A DNA stretch of 64,000 bases from Xanthobacter autotrophicus. GTDB lineage: Bacteria > Pseudomonadota > Alphaproteobacteria > Rhizobiales > Xanthobacteraceae. The notes below the pieces were generated by a model. That model was not told the DNA's origin. It saw nothing but the letters and a program-made list of their open reading frames with translations, and ran no database searches. The stretch spans positions 88,931 to 152,930 of the forward strand of contig NZ_JAIVFN010000001.1 in NCBI RefSeq assembly GCF_030015065.1. Reading direction: 5' to 3'. Of the stretch, positions 1-8,276 are shown piece by piece. Position numbers and translations under genes: made by a program. Each line of letters begins with the position of its first letter. Position 1 is the stretch's first letter.

Positions 1-268
1 GCCAGCCCTTGGTCAGGGCATTGTCCACCATGGGGTCGATGCGGCGCTGGTCGTTCAGCACCCCCTCCACCACGGCGCGGAACAGGCGCACGTCGGCCTC
101 GGGGAACTCGACGCCCTCCACCTCCTGGCCGAGCCAGTGGCTCTCGAACTCGGCGAGGATGTCGTTGAGCGGGGTCTGGGCGAGGTCCATCTGGTAGAGC
201 GCCTGCACCGCGCCGAGGCGGGCCGCGCTCTTCTTCATGGGCTTTGCCGGGGCGTTCACGTCCTTCAT
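1..268 (-). CDS. nusB: Transcription antitermination protein NusB (C-terminus cut by window edge)
   Basis: The N-terminal ~89 residues are visible; the gene runs off the left edge. NusB binds NusE (ribosomal protein S10) and boxA RNA in the antitermination complex acting on rRNA operons. The all-helical N-terminus is recognisable: [15 protein letters not shown], then a helix ending ...[16 protein letters not shown] at 268 overlaps the ribH stop by four bases (ATGA), so translation is probably coupled. ribH-nusB order is standard in alphaproteobacteria. The assignment rests on sequence and position together. Confidence 0.93.
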   Translation of the reverse strand, partial: MKDVNAPAKPMKKSAARLGAVQALYQMDLAQTPLNDILAEFESHWLGQEVEGVEFPEADVRLFRAVVEGVLNDQRRIDPMVDNALTKGW

Positions 269-765
269 GCTTCCAGCCGCCGCTTGAGGCGCAGCAGGGT
301 GAGCGCCGCTTCCGCTGCGCCGCCACCCTTGTTGCCCTCGGAGACGCGGGCGCGCTCCCAGGCCTGGGCCTCGGTGTCCACGGTGAGGATGCCGTTGCCC
401 ACCGGCAGCGCATGCGCCATGCCGAGGTCCATGAGCCCGCGGGCGGATTCCCCGGCCACGATCTCGAAATGATAGGTCTCGCCGCGGATGACCACGCCGA
501 GGCCGACCACAGCATCCACCGCATCGCCGGAGACCTCGGAGGCCTCCAGCGCGATCTCGGCGGCGATGGGAACCTCCAGCGCGCCGGGCACGGTGATCAC
601 CTCCACCTCCACGCCGGCCGCCTCCAGCACCGCGCGGGCGCCGGCCAGAAGCTCGTCGGCGAGGGCCTCGTAATAGCGGCCCTCCACGATGAGCACCCGG
701 GCGCCTTCCAGCGAACCGCCGTTGAGCGAGGCGTCGCCCGCGCTTTCCCTGCGCGTCGTGACCAT
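265..765 (-). CDS. ribH: 6,7-dimethyl-8-ribityllumazine synthase (RibH)
   Basis: Cytoplasmic enzyme condensing 5-amino-6-ribitylaminouracil with 3,4-dihydroxybutanone phosphate, the penultimate step of riboflavin synthesis. The 166-residue product has the family landmarks VPGALEVP (~59-66), [12 protein letters not shown] with the catalytic-position His99, and [16 protein letters not shown] near the C-terminus. Length is typical. ATG at 765 was chosen because GGAG sits about nine bases upstream; an open frame continues upstream but without family similarity. It follows ribE after 59 bases and overlaps nusB. Confidence 0.95.
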   Translation of the reverse strand: MVTTRRESAGDASLNGGSLEGARVLIVEGRYYEALADELLAGARAVLEAAGVEVEVITVPGALEVPIAAEIALEASEVSGDAVDAVVGLGVVIRGETYHFEIVAGESARGLMDLGMAHALPVGNGILTVDTEAQAWERARVSEGNKGGGAAEAALTLLRLKRRLEA

Positions 766-824
766 GGGACTTGTCTCCAGAACTGTGCGGCGCCGCGCGG
801 CGCCGGAATTGGCCGCGAGGCGTA

Positions 825-1436
825 CTAGGCCCGGGGGAACTCCGCAAGCCGGGCGGCATAGCGGGCCATGAGGTCCGCCTCGAAATTGACCGTGTCCCCC
901 GCCTTCACGCCCCCCCAGGTGGTGACCGCCAGCGTGTGGGGAATGAGCAGGCAGGAGAAGGTGTTGCCCTCCACCGTGTTCACCGTGAGGGAGGTGCCGT
1001 CGAGGGCCACGGAGCCCTTCGCCGCCACGAAGCGGGCAAGCTGTTCCGGCACCTCGAACACGAAGCGCGTAGTGGAGCCCAGATCCTCCCGCGACACCAC
1101 CTTCGCCGTGCAGTCCACGTGGCCGGAGACCATGTGGCCGCCCAGCTCGTCGCCCAGCTTCAGCGAGCGCTCCAGATTGATGCGCCGGCCCTGGGTCCAG
1201 CCGCCCACGGTGGTGACCGCCAGCGTCTCCGGCGCCGCATCCACGGTGAAGAGCGTGCCGCGCGGGCCGCCGGCCGTCACCGAAGTGACGGTGAGGCATA
1301 CGCCCGCATGGGCGATGGAGGCGCCCACGTCGATGCCCGTCGCCTCGAACGCGGTGGCAATGGTGAGGGTCTTGACCTCCCCCTTCGTCTCCACGGCGAC
1401 AAGATCGCCCATGTCGGTGACGATGCCGGTGAACAT
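825..1436 (-). CDS. ribE: Riboflavin synthase, alpha subunit
   Basis: Catalyses dismutation of two 6,7-dimethyl-8-ribityllumazine molecules to riboflavin. The 203-residue protein starts with the family signature [10 protein letters not shown] and contains two lumazine-binding barrels, about residues 1-97 and 98-196; GHMVSGHVD marks the second and its counterpart [15 protein letters not shown] lies in the first. The start ATG shares one base with the stop of the small membrane gene upstream (TGATG), so the two are probably coupled. A GTG one codon earlier is possible. Called ribC in some nomenclatures. Confidence 0.95.
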   Translation of the reverse strand: MFTGIVTDMGDLVAVETKGEVKTLTIATAFEATGIDVGASIAHAGVCLTVTSVTAGGPRGTLFTVDAAPETLAVTTVGGWTQGRRINLERSLKLGDELGGHMVSGHVDCTAKVVSREDLGSTTRFVFEVPEQLARFVAAKGSVALDGTSLTVNTVEGNTFSCLLIPHTLAVTTWGGVKAGDTVNFEADLMARYAARLAEFPRA

Positions 1437-1669
1437 CACTTTTCTCCTTCAGGTGGAGGCTGCCGTGCCCAACCCAGGTCCGACAGGATTTGCGCCATCG
1501 GCGGCAGCCATCCGGCCCGATGCATGCCGGCCATTGTGAAGAACACGCTCGCGGCTAGTGCAAGAGCACCGATCAGCGCACGCACCGGATGCTTCGCGCA
1601 GGTGGGATCGGTATGGCGCGTGACGGCGCCGCCAACCGTTTTCAGAATCCAATCGAAGACCCACTGCAT
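1436..1669 (-). CDS. Small single-span membrane protein inside the riboflavin cluster
   Basis: A 77-residue protein of unrecognised family. Residues ~31-50 form one hydrophobic segment ([18 protein letters not shown]); the short C-terminus is proline- and acid-rich. It begins 15 bases after the ribD stop and its TGA overlaps the ribE ATG, so it is arranged like a genuine, translationally coupled operon member. Its function cannot be inferred beyond probable membrane insertion; a link to flavin metabolism is only positional. Confidence 0.6.
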   Translation of the reverse strand: MQWVFDWILKTVGGAVTRHTDPTCAKHPVRALIGALALAASVFFTMAGMHRAGWLPPMAQILSDLGWARQPPPEGEK

Positions 1670-1684
1670 GTCCGTGGTGGCCTG

Positions 1685-2836
1685 TCAGCGTCTCCACAAG
1701 CGCACGAGCCGGTCGGCGCCAAGCTCGGCGCGCTCCACCTCGGCGAAGCCCACGGGGGCGAAAAGGCGGCCGAGCGGACGGCCGGCCAGGGCATCATAGG
1801 CATCCGGTCCCAGCAGCACCGGGCTGTGGAAGACAGCCACCTCGTCCACCAGGCCAGCCTCCAGGAAGGCCGCGGCGGTGGTGGGGCCGCCCTCCACCAT
1901 CAGCCGGGTGATGCCGAGCAGGCCCAGAAGCTTGAGCACCGCCGGCAGATGCAGCCGCCCCTCCACGCCGCCGCGCGGGGCGCGCAGCACCTCGACGCCC
2001 TTCTCCATGAGGGCGGCAGCGCGCTCGGCCGGGGCATCCTCCGCCGCGATCACCCAGACCGGGACATCGCAGGCGGTGCGCACGAGCGCGCTTTCAAGGG
2101 GTATGTCGAGCCCGCTGTCGAGCACGAGGCGCACCGGGGAGCGGTCCTCATGGCCTTCCAGCCGGCAGGTGAGCATGGGGTCGTCCGCCGTCACCGTGCC
2201 GAGGCCCACCAGGATGGCGTCCGAATGGGCGCGCATGAGATGCGCCCGCGCCCGCGCCTCGGGTCCGGTAACCACCGCCGGACGCGGCCCGGCAAGGGCC
2301 GCCTTGCCGTCGGCGGAGACCGCCATTTTCAGCAGCACATGGGGCCGGCCCCCGGTGACGCGGCGGATATGGCCGGCATGGTCGGCCAGCGCCTGCTCGG
2401 CGCCCACGCCCACAGTCACCCAGATGCCGGCGGCGCGCAGGCGGGCGACGCCGCGCCCCTTCACCCGATGATCGGGATCCTCGATGGCGGCCACCACCCG
2501 GCGCACCCCGGCGGCGATCACCGCACCGGCGCAGGGCGGGGTACGGCCATGATGGGAGCAGGGCTCCAGCGTCACATAGAGCGTGGCACCTCGGGCCGCC
2601 TCCCCCGCCTGGGCGAGGGCGATGGGCTCCGCATGGGGGCGGCCGGTGGCGGCGGTGGCGGCGGCGCCGACGATGTGCGGGCGGCCGTCCACATGCTGCA
2701 CCACCACCGCACCTACGGAAGGGTTCGGCCAGGTGCGCCCGAGGCCGGTCTGGCCCACCTTGAGGGCCTCGGCCATGAACAGCTCGTCCTCCTCCGGAGA
2801 GGTGACGGGATGGGCGGACAGGGGAGAGGCGCTCAT
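1685..2836 (-). CDS. ribD: Bifunctional riboflavin biosynthesis deaminase/reductase RibD
   Basis: Deaminates the pyrimidine product of GTP cyclohydrolase II and then reduces its ribosyl group. The N-terminal cytidine-deaminase-like domain (~1-150) has the zinc ligands His68 with Glu70 in HAEPIAL and Cys93/Cys102 in [11 protein letters not shown]. The C-terminal domain (~165-383) is the dihydrofolate-reductase-like reductase, with [13 protein letters not shown] and [19 protein letters not shown]. Length (383) is normal. ATG at 2836 overlaps the nrdR stop (ATGA); the longer open frame upstream overlaps nrdR and is not coding. Confidence 0.95.
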   Translation of the reverse strand: MSASPLSAHPVTSPEEDELFMAEALKVGQTGLGRTWPNPSVGAVVVQHVDGRPHIVGAAATAATGRPHAEPIALAQAGEAARGATLYVTLEPCSHHGRTPPCAGAVIAAGVRRVVAAIEDPDHRVKGRGVARLRAAGIWVTVGVGAEQALADHAGHIRRVTGGRPHVLLKMAVSADGKAALAGPRPAVVTGPEARARAHLMRAHSDAILVGLGTVTADDPMLTCRLEGHEDRSPVRLVLDSGLDIPLESALVRTACDVPVWVIAAEDAPAERAAALMEKGVEVLRAPRGGVEGRLHLPAVLKLLGLLGITRLMVEGGPTTAAAFLEAGLVDEVAVFHSPVLLGPDAYDALAGRPLGRLFAPVGFAEVERAELGADRLVRLWRR

Positions 2837-3369
2837 TCGGCGCCCCGCGGCGGGGTCTTGGGGGCGGCCTTCGGCTTGTCCCTGGCGCCCTCGCCCTTCA
2901 CCTCGCCCTTCACCTCGCCCTCCTGGGACAGCTCGGCCAAGGCGTGCTCGAAATCCTTGGCCTCGCGGAAATTGCGGTAGACCGAGGCGAAGCGCACATA
3001 GGCCACGTCGTCGAGCTGCTTGAGGCCTTCCATCACCATCTCGCCAATGGTCTCGGAGGTGATGTCGCTGTCGCCCATGCTTTCCAGCTGGCGCACGATG
3101 CCGGACAGCATGCGCTCCACCCGCTCGCCGTCCACCGGACGCTTGCGCAGCGCCACGTCCACGGAGCGGGCGAGCTTGTCGCGGTCGAACGGCACCCGCC
3201 GGCCGGAGCGCTTCAGCACCATCAGCTCGCGCAATTGCACGCGCTCGAAGGTGGTGAAGCGGCCGCCGCAATCCGGACAGATGCGGCGGCGGCGGATGGC
3301 GGTGTTGTCTTCCGTCGGCCGGGAATCGCGCACCTGCGTGTCGAGACCGCCGCAATAGGGACAGCGCAT
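2833..3369 (-). CDS. nrdR: Transcriptional repressor NrdR
   Basis: Zinc-ribbon/ATP-cone repressor of ribonucleotide reductase genes that senses dATP/ATP. The zinc ribbon uses Cys3, Cys6, Cys31 and Cys34 (MRCPYC and CPDC), and the ATP-cone follows at ~49-140 ([16 protein letters not shown]). At 178 residues it is longer than the ~150-residue family norm because of a lysine/glutamate-rich tail that includes a short repeat ([12 protein letters not shown]). It lies between glyA and ribD as in other Hyphomicrobiales and overlaps ribD by four bases. Confidence 0.96.
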   Translation of the reverse strand: MRCPYCGGLDTQVRDSRPTEDNTAIRRRRICPDCGGRFTTFERVQLRELMVLKRSGRRVPFDRDKLARSVDVALRKRPVDGERVERMLSGIVRQLESMGDSDITSETIGEMVMEGLKQLDDVAYVRFASVYRNFREAKDFEHALAELSQEGEVKGEVKGEGARDKPKAAPKTPPRGAE

Positions 3370-3464
3370 GCTTCACCCTCTCCGGCGCTCAGGCATTGTC
3401 GCCCGTGGACAGGCACCCGCGAGGCGAAAACGCGCTGGCACCTGTCCCTCCTGGCACTTGTCCC

Positions 3465-4778
3465 TCAGGGATAGATGGGGAAGCGGGCGAGCAGGCCCGA
3501 GACCTTCGCGCGCACCGCGGCTTCCACCAGCGAATCCTCGTCCGTGCCCTTCTGGGAGAGCACGTCCAGCACCTCGGCGATCATGTCGCCCACCTGCTGG
3601 AACTCGGCCACCCCGAAGCCGCGCGTGGTGCAGGCCGGCGTGCCGAGGCGGATGCCGGAGGTCACGAACGGCTTCTCGGGGTCGAACGGGATGCCGTTCT
3701 TGTTGGTGGTGATGTGGGCGCGGCCCAGCGCGCCTTCCGAGGTCTTGCCGGTGAGGCGCTTGGGGCGCAGGTCCACCAGCATCAGGTGGGTGTCGGTGCC
3801 GCCGGAGACGATGTTGAAGCCGTGGCCCTTCAGGGTCTCGGCCAGCGCCTTGGCATTCTCCACCACGTTCTTCGCATAGAGCTTGAACTCGGGGCGCAGC
3901 GCCTCGCCGAAGGCCACGGCCTTAGCGGCGATGACATGCATCAGCGGCCCGCCCTGGATGCCGGGGAAGATGGCGGAGTTGATCTTCTTGGCGAGGTCCT
4001 CGTCATTGGTGAGGATCATGCCGCCGCGCGGGCCGCGCAGGGTCTTGTGGGTGGTGGTGGTCACCACGTGGGCGTGGGGAAACGGGCTCGGATGCGCGCC
4101 GCCCGCGACGAGGCCGGCGAAATGGGCCATGTCCACCATGAGCACGGCGCCCACACTGTCGGCGATGGCCCGCATGCGCGGAAAGTCGATCACCCGCGGA
4201 TAGGCCGAGCCGCCGGCGATGATGAGGCGCGGCTTGTGCTCGTCGGCGAGCCGCGCCACCTCGTCATAGTCGATGCGCTGGTCGTCCTCGCGCACGGTAT
4301 AGGGCACCGGCTTGAACCACTTGCCGGACATGTTGACCGGCGAGCCGTGGGTGAGATGCCCGCCGGCGGCGAGGTTGAGCCCAAGATAGGTGTCGCCCGG
4401 CTGCATCACGGCGAAGAACACGCCCTGGTTCGCCTGGCTGCCGGAATTGGGCTGCACGTTGGCGAAGGCGCAGCCGAACAGCTTCTTGGCGCGCTCGATG
4501 GCGAGAGTCTCCGCCACGTCCACGAACTGGCAGCCACCGTAATAGCGCTTGCCGGGATAGCCCTCGGCATACTTGTTGGTGAGCACGGAGCCCTGGGCCT
4601 CGAGCACGGCGCGCGAGACGATGTTCTCGGAGGCGATCAGCTCGATCTCGTCGCGCTGGCGACCCAGCTCCGCCTTCACCGCGCCGGCGATCTCGGGATC
4701 GCTCTCGGCGAGAGGGGCAGTGAAGAAGCGGTTCATTTCCTCCGAAATGGAGGCGCGGTTCGCGTCCTGCGAGGCCAT
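3465..4778 (-). CDS. glyA: Serine hydroxymethyltransferase
   Basis: PLP enzyme interconverting serine and glycine while charging tetrahydrofolate with one-carbon units. The 437-residue protein shows [11 protein letters not shown] near residue 50, the PLP-lysine motif [16 protein letters not shown] with Lys245, and [12 protein letters not shown] before it. ATG at 4778 is preceded by GGAG at seven bases and gives the usual N-terminus; an upstream in-frame extension of 27 codons is not family-like. About 95 bases separate it from nrdR downstream. Confidence 0.97.
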   Translation of the reverse strand: MASQDANRASISEEMNRFFTAPLAESDPEIAGAVKAELGRQRDEIELIASENIVSRAVLEAQGSVLTNKYAEGYPGKRYYGGCQFVDVAETLAIERAKKLFGCAFANVQPNSGSQANQGVFFAVMQPGDTYLGLNLAAGGHLTHGSPVNMSGKWFKPVPYTVREDDQRIDYDEVARLADEHKPRLIIAGGSAYPRVIDFPRMRAIADSVGAVLMVDMAHFAGLVAGGAHPSPFPHAHVVTTTTHKTLRGPRGGMILTNDEDLAKKINSAIFPGIQGGPLMHVIAAKAVAFGEALRPEFKLYAKNVVENAKALAETLKGHGFNIVSGGTDTHLMLVDLRPKRLTGKTSEGALGRAHITTNKNGIPFDPEKPFVTSGIRLGTPACTTRGFGVAEFQQVGDMIAEVLDVLSQKGTDEDSLVEAAVRAKVSGLLARFPIYP

Positions 4779-4952
4779 GGCAGGTCTCCGGTAATGTCGG
4801 GGCACCCCGGCAGGACGCCGGTTCCAGCGGCCCTCAGGAGCGGACCCTGCGCTTATCACAGGGTCGCGGTGAAGTCCAAAGCCGGGGCATGCGGCAGGAA
4901 CGGCCCAGCCCTGCGCCGGCTACAGATGACAGCCGGCGCAGGGGGCGGGTGC

Positions 4953-5789
4953 TCACCGCGACGTGAAGTTGATGCTTACCGAGAACGTGAGTGGCTTGCC
5001 CTCCGGCGGTGCGGGAAAGGGCGAGGCGCGGTGCGCCATGGCCACGGCCTCGCGGTCCAGCACCTCGTTGCCCGAGGCGCTGACCAGCCGCACGCCGGTG
5101 ACCGAGCCGGACGGGCTGAGCGAGATGGAAACCCCCGGCCGCCCCACATTGCCGCCCTGCGGGCGCTTGTAGCGGTTCAGGTGCGAAAAGGCTCGCGAGC
5201 GCCAGTCGGCGATCGCCGCCGAGCGGACCGCCGCCGAGCCCGGCGATGGCGCGGCCGTGGACTGCGCTACCGGCGCATCCGATCGGGGGGCGGCGGTGGT
5301 GACGGGAGCAGACGGGCGGCGCGTCGGCTTGGCGTCCTTCTTCGGCCGCTCCACCTTCTGCTTCGGCGGCTGCCTGACCTCTTCCTTCTTGGGCTCGGGC
5401 TTGGGCAGCACCACTTCGGCCTGTTCCTTCGACGGCTCGATCTCAGGCAGCTTCTCCGCCACCTGGTTCACCACCGGCTCGGGCGGCGGCGCGGCCTCGG
5501 CCGGGACGTCGGGCGCGTCGGGGACGGATTCGGGCGCCTGGACCATCTGCGGCCCGGGGGCGGCGTCCTCCACCTGGTCCTCGCTGGCCGCAAGCGGGGC
5601 CAGCTCGATCATGATGGCGGCCGGTGGCGCCGCCTCCCCGGCCTCCACCTTGCGCCAGAACAGCGCCACATAGACCGCGGCGGCATGCACGACGACGATG
5701 AACAGAGCCCCCGCGGCAAGCCGCAGCACGGTGTCACGCAGATGGGTGCGGTCGAAATCGTGCCAATGATGGTGGTGGACCGCGCTCAC
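4953..5789 (-). CDS. tonB: TonB-family energy transducer
   Basis: Periplasm-spanning protein that carries energy from ExbB/ExbD to an outer-membrane receptor. The 278-residue protein has a histidine-rich cytoplasmic start (HHHHWH), one membrane segment (~21-45), a long proline/lysine/glutamate-rich periplasmic linker (~75-190), and a C-terminal TonB domain (~200-278) ending LTFSVSINFTSR. Its GTG start shares one base with the exbD TAG, so the two are coupled. The receptor it most probably serves is at 8277. Confidence 0.9.
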   Translation of the reverse strand: MSAVHHHHWHDFDRTHLRDTVLRLAAGALFIVVVHAAAVYVALFWRKVEAGEAAPPAAIMIELAPLAASEDQVEDAAPGPQMVQAPESVPDAPDVPAEAAPPPEPVVNQVAEKLPEIEPSKEQAEVVLPKPEPKKEEVRQPPKQKVERPKKDAKPTRRPSAPVTTAAPRSDAPVAQSTAAPSPGSAAVRSAAIADWRSRAFSHLNRYKRPQGGNVGRPGVSISLSPSGSVTGVRLVSASGNEVLDREAVAMAHRASPFPAPPEGKPLTFSVSINFTSR

Positions 5790-6265
5790 TATCGGCCTCC
5801 CGGCACCGGGGCGGGCGCGGCGGGCGCCGGCGATTCGGGCGCGGCCGGCTCGCCTTCGAGGCCCACCAGCGCCACCTTGAGATAGCCGGCGGTGCGCAGC
5901 AGGTTCATCACCTCCATCACGTCGCCATAGGGCACGGCCTTGTCGGCGCGCACGAACACCCGCTGCTGGCGGTCGCCGGAGGTCTTGCCGTCGAGGGCCT
6001 GGGCGAGGGCGGGCCGGGCGAGCGGCTCATCCCCCAGCGCCAGCGAGAGATCCTTCTTCACGGTGAGGAACAGGGGCTTGTCGGGGCGCGGCTGGGGCTG
6101 GGCGTTGGCCGCGGGAAGGTCCACCTTCACATCCACCGTGGCGAGCGGGGCCGCCACCATGAAGATGATGAGCAGCACCAGCATCACGTCGATGAAGGGC
6201 GTGACGTTGATTTCGTGGTTCTCGGCGAGGTCGTCCCCGCCGCCTTGGTCGAGCTTGGCGGCCAT
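5789..6265 (-). CDS. exbD: Biopolymer transport protein ExbD
   Basis: Proton-channel subunit of the TonB motor. It has a short cytoplasmic N-terminus, one transmembrane helix (~24-42; FIDVMLVLLIIFMVA) with the essential aspartate at residue 26, and a periplasmic domain. At 158 residues it is slightly longer than usual because of an alanine/proline-rich tail. It starts six bases after exbB and overlaps tonB, giving the order exbB-exbD-tonB. Confidence 0.94.
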   Translation of the reverse strand: MAAKLDQGGGDDLAENHEINVTPFIDVMLVLLIIFMVAAPLATVDVKVDLPAANAQPQPRPDKPLFLTVKKDLSLALGDEPLARPALAQALDGKTSGDRQQRVFVRADKAVPYGDVMEVMNLLRTAGYLKVALVGLEGEPAAPESPAPAAPAPVPGGR

Positions 6266-6271
6266 GGCGGA

Positions 6272-7243
6272 TCACTCCGCCGCGGCGCGCAGGCGACGGG
6301 GCTCGATGCCGCTGGCCGCCCGGTCGAGATCGCGGGACAGATGGCGCATCACCTCGGCCGAGGTGTCGGAGAGGCGCGCCTTGTAGGCGGCGATGGCCCG
6401 GGCGAACAGGTTGTAGATCACCACGGCGGGGATGGCCGCCACGAGGCCGATGGCGGTGGCGAGCAGCGCCTCGGCAATGCCAGGCGCCACCACGGCGAGG
6501 TTGGTGGTCTGGGCCTTCGAGATGCCGATGAAGGCGTTCATGATGCCCCAGACGGTGCCGAACAGGCCCACGAACGGGGCGGTGGCGCCGATGGTGGCGA
6601 GCACGCCCGTGCCGCCCGACATGCGCCGCCCGGCGCCCGCCTCGATCCGGCCGAGGGAGACCGCGACGCGCTCCTTGATGCCCTCCACCGGCAACCCCTC
6701 GGAGACGTTCCATTCGGCGAGGGCGGCCTTGACGGTGGCGGGCGCCGCCCCCTTGCCCGTCGGCAGCGCGGCGGCGGCAGCGGCAAGCGTCGGCGCCATG
6801 CGCAGCGCCTTGAGGGTGCGCGCCACCGCGCGACGGGCGAAGAACAGCTCCAGCGACTTGGCGAACCACACCGTCCAGGTGACGAGGGAGGCGAAGGCGA
6901 GCCCCACCATCACGGCTTTGACCACCAGGTCAGCCGCCATGAACATACCCCAGGGGGACAGATCATGGGGCAGGCGCGCATCGACGGCGGCACTCTGGGG
7001 CGCGGGCACATGCTCCGCCGCCCGATCGCCTGCGCCGTGCGGCGCGGCCTCTGCGTGCGGTGCAAGCGGAACCGCCGCTTCGGCGGCGGATACCGCTGGC
7101 TGCTCTGCGGGAGCAGGCGTCGCCGGCTGGGCAAGGCAGACGCCCGGCAAAAAGGCAAGGGCAAGGAAAAGCAAAGCGGCACCCGCGGGTACCTTGAACA
7201 AGCCACGCCAAAACAGCGTGCACGACATCATGCGAACGGGCAT
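6272..7243 (-). CDS. exbB: Biopolymer transport protein ExbB (MotA/TolQ/ExbB family)
   Basis: Inner-membrane pentamer subunit of the TonB proton motor. Of 323 residues the first ~40 form a signal-like segment ending VCLAQ, followed by an alanine/proline-rich stretch and then the three-helix ExbB domain (~100-320) with [22 protein letters not shown] and [17 protein letters not shown]. The periplasmic N-terminal extension is typical of the longer alphaproteobacterial ExbB. First gene of the minus-strand operon; no strong ribosome site precedes ATG 7243, so the start is uncertain by a few codons. Confidence 0.92.
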   Translation of the reverse strand: MPVRMMSCTLFWRGLFKVPAGAALLFLALAFLPGVCLAQPATPAPAEQPAVSAAEAAVPLAPHAEAAPHGAGDRAAEHVPAPQSAAVDARLPHDLSPWGMFMAADLVVKAVMVGLAFASLVTWTVWFAKSLELFFARRAVARTLKALRMAPTLAAAAAALPTGKGAAPATVKAALAEWNVSEGLPVEGIKERVAVSLGRIEAGAGRRMSGGTGVLATIGATAPFVGLFGTVWGIMNAFIGISKAQTTNLAVVAPGIAEALLATAIGLVAAIPAVVIYNLFARAIAAYKARLSDTSAEVMRHLSRDLDRAASGIEPRRLRAAAE

Positions 7244-7637
7244 CGCGCGTCACCAATCAGATTTGCAAGATTTGCTGGCGATCCCGGGCAACGGGGCTGG
7301 CTGGCTTCGATTGTTATAAGCCCATTCGGCGGCGAAGCTAACCCTGATGACCTTTTTGCGTCTAGCGGCGGCATGCCGCAGGGCAATGCCCTTCTCAATG
7401 CCAAGGCGCACCGCTTAGCCTTCCGCGACGAAAGGCTAGTGGTTCGGCCGCGACAGATGGGGCCTGTCCGGCGCGGACGAACCTCAACGCGTTCTCTCTC
7501 ATCAAGTTGGAGCGCAAGCCCGTCGCGGCGCCTGGTATCCGGGGGAAAAGGTGGGGCTTCCGGCACACGATCATCCGCGGATCGCGGCGTGGCTTGTCCA
7601 TGCCGGCGGTTGGTCGCGCGCGATATTCACGCGCCCG
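7244..7637. other. Intergenic region between the divergent TonB motor operon and the receptor locus
   Basis: About 390 bases that must hold promoters for exbB and for the DUF2946/receptor genes. I see no convincing Fur, Irr or RirA operator and no cobalamin riboswitch core. The segment near 7476-7500 (aacgcgttctctctc) resembles a piece found again at 25751-25765 and, inverted, near 30655-30670, suggesting a decayed copy of a dispersed repeat. Confidence 0.4.
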
Positions 7638-8075
7638 ATGCCCGGCCCACGGCCTCCTGCCCGCTATTCTTTTGCCCGCCTTTCACTTGCCCGCCTTTCA
7701 CTTGCCCGTCTTTCACTTGCCCGACTGGTCCTGGCCTGGACGCTTGCCTACCTGGTGCTTGCCCAGGGGATGGTCGGCGCGTTTGCCGCTGGCGCCATGG
7801 CGGCTCCGACCGAAGCCGGGGCGGTCCTCTGCATCGGCGCCGCCCACGACACGGCCGATACGGACGACGGCCCCGCCCAAGGAGTGGTGCGGAGCCTGCA
7901 CTGCTTTCTCTGTCCGGCGGCCGGCAGCGTGCCGCTGCTGGCGGTGCCGCCCCGTCTGCCGCTGCCGGCCGCGCCGCTCCAGGTCGCGGCGTCGGCCCTG
8001 CGCGGCCACCTCGCGGCCCCGCTCCTCCCGGCGCGCGAGCAGGCTCGTCCCCGCGCGCCCCCGGCTGCGGCCTGA
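7638..8075 (+). CDS. DUF2946-like small protein upstream of a TonB-dependent receptor
   Basis: A 145-residue protein with an N-terminal hydrophobic segment (LVLAWTLAYLVLAQGMVGAFAA), a central CxxC-type motif (LHCFLCPAAG) and a proline/arginine-rich end. This resembles DUF2946 proteins, often found beside metal-related TonB receptors; the metal link is family inference. Residues ~12-30 are encoded by an in-frame 15-base tandem repeat. The frame stays open upstream to GTG 7551; neither start has a clear ribosome site. Confidence 0.6.
   Translation: MPGPRPPARYSFARLSLARLSLARLSLARLVLAWTLAYLVLAQGMVGAFAAGAMAAPTEAGAVLCIGAAHDTADTDDGPAQGVVRSLHCFLCPAAGSVPLLAVPPRLPLPAAPLQVAASALRGHLAAPLLPAREQARPRAPPAAA
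7671..7726 (+). repeat. 15-base in-frame tandem repeat in the DUF2946-like gene
   Basis: Three full copies and one partial of the unit cttgcccgcctttca (first copy begins ttt; third has t for c). Each encodes LARLS, giving a repeated basic-hydrophobic stretch just before the membrane segment. Confidence 0.85.
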
Positions 8076-8276
8076 GCTGCTCCAGGGATCGGGGGCCTGT
8101 CCGGTCGATATGACCGGTCCGCCCGCGCGCCCCTGAACCGACAGAACACGCCACGCGTCCCGATCAGCCTGCGGCGCGGGCTGGTGGTCGCGTGATCTGT
8201 CGCCTCTCGCCCGAACCTTCCGGCCCTTCACAGTTGCGCCGCGCGCAGGCCTGCGCCGACGGCACACGGAGCTGTC

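Noticed and set aside
4779..4952. Glycine riboswitch before glyA
   Set aside because: No paired aptamer-like structure is visible and the ribosome site is ordinary.
3396..5885. An 829-codon open frame on the plus strand
   Set aside because: Antisense to glyA and tonB; no recognisable motif.
7671..7726. CRISPR-like array
   Set aside because: The repeats are directly adjacent, have no spacers, and are in coding frame.
8076..8276. Cobalamin or other riboswitch before the TonB-dependent receptor
   Set aside because: No conserved B12-box or other riboswitch core could be found by eye.
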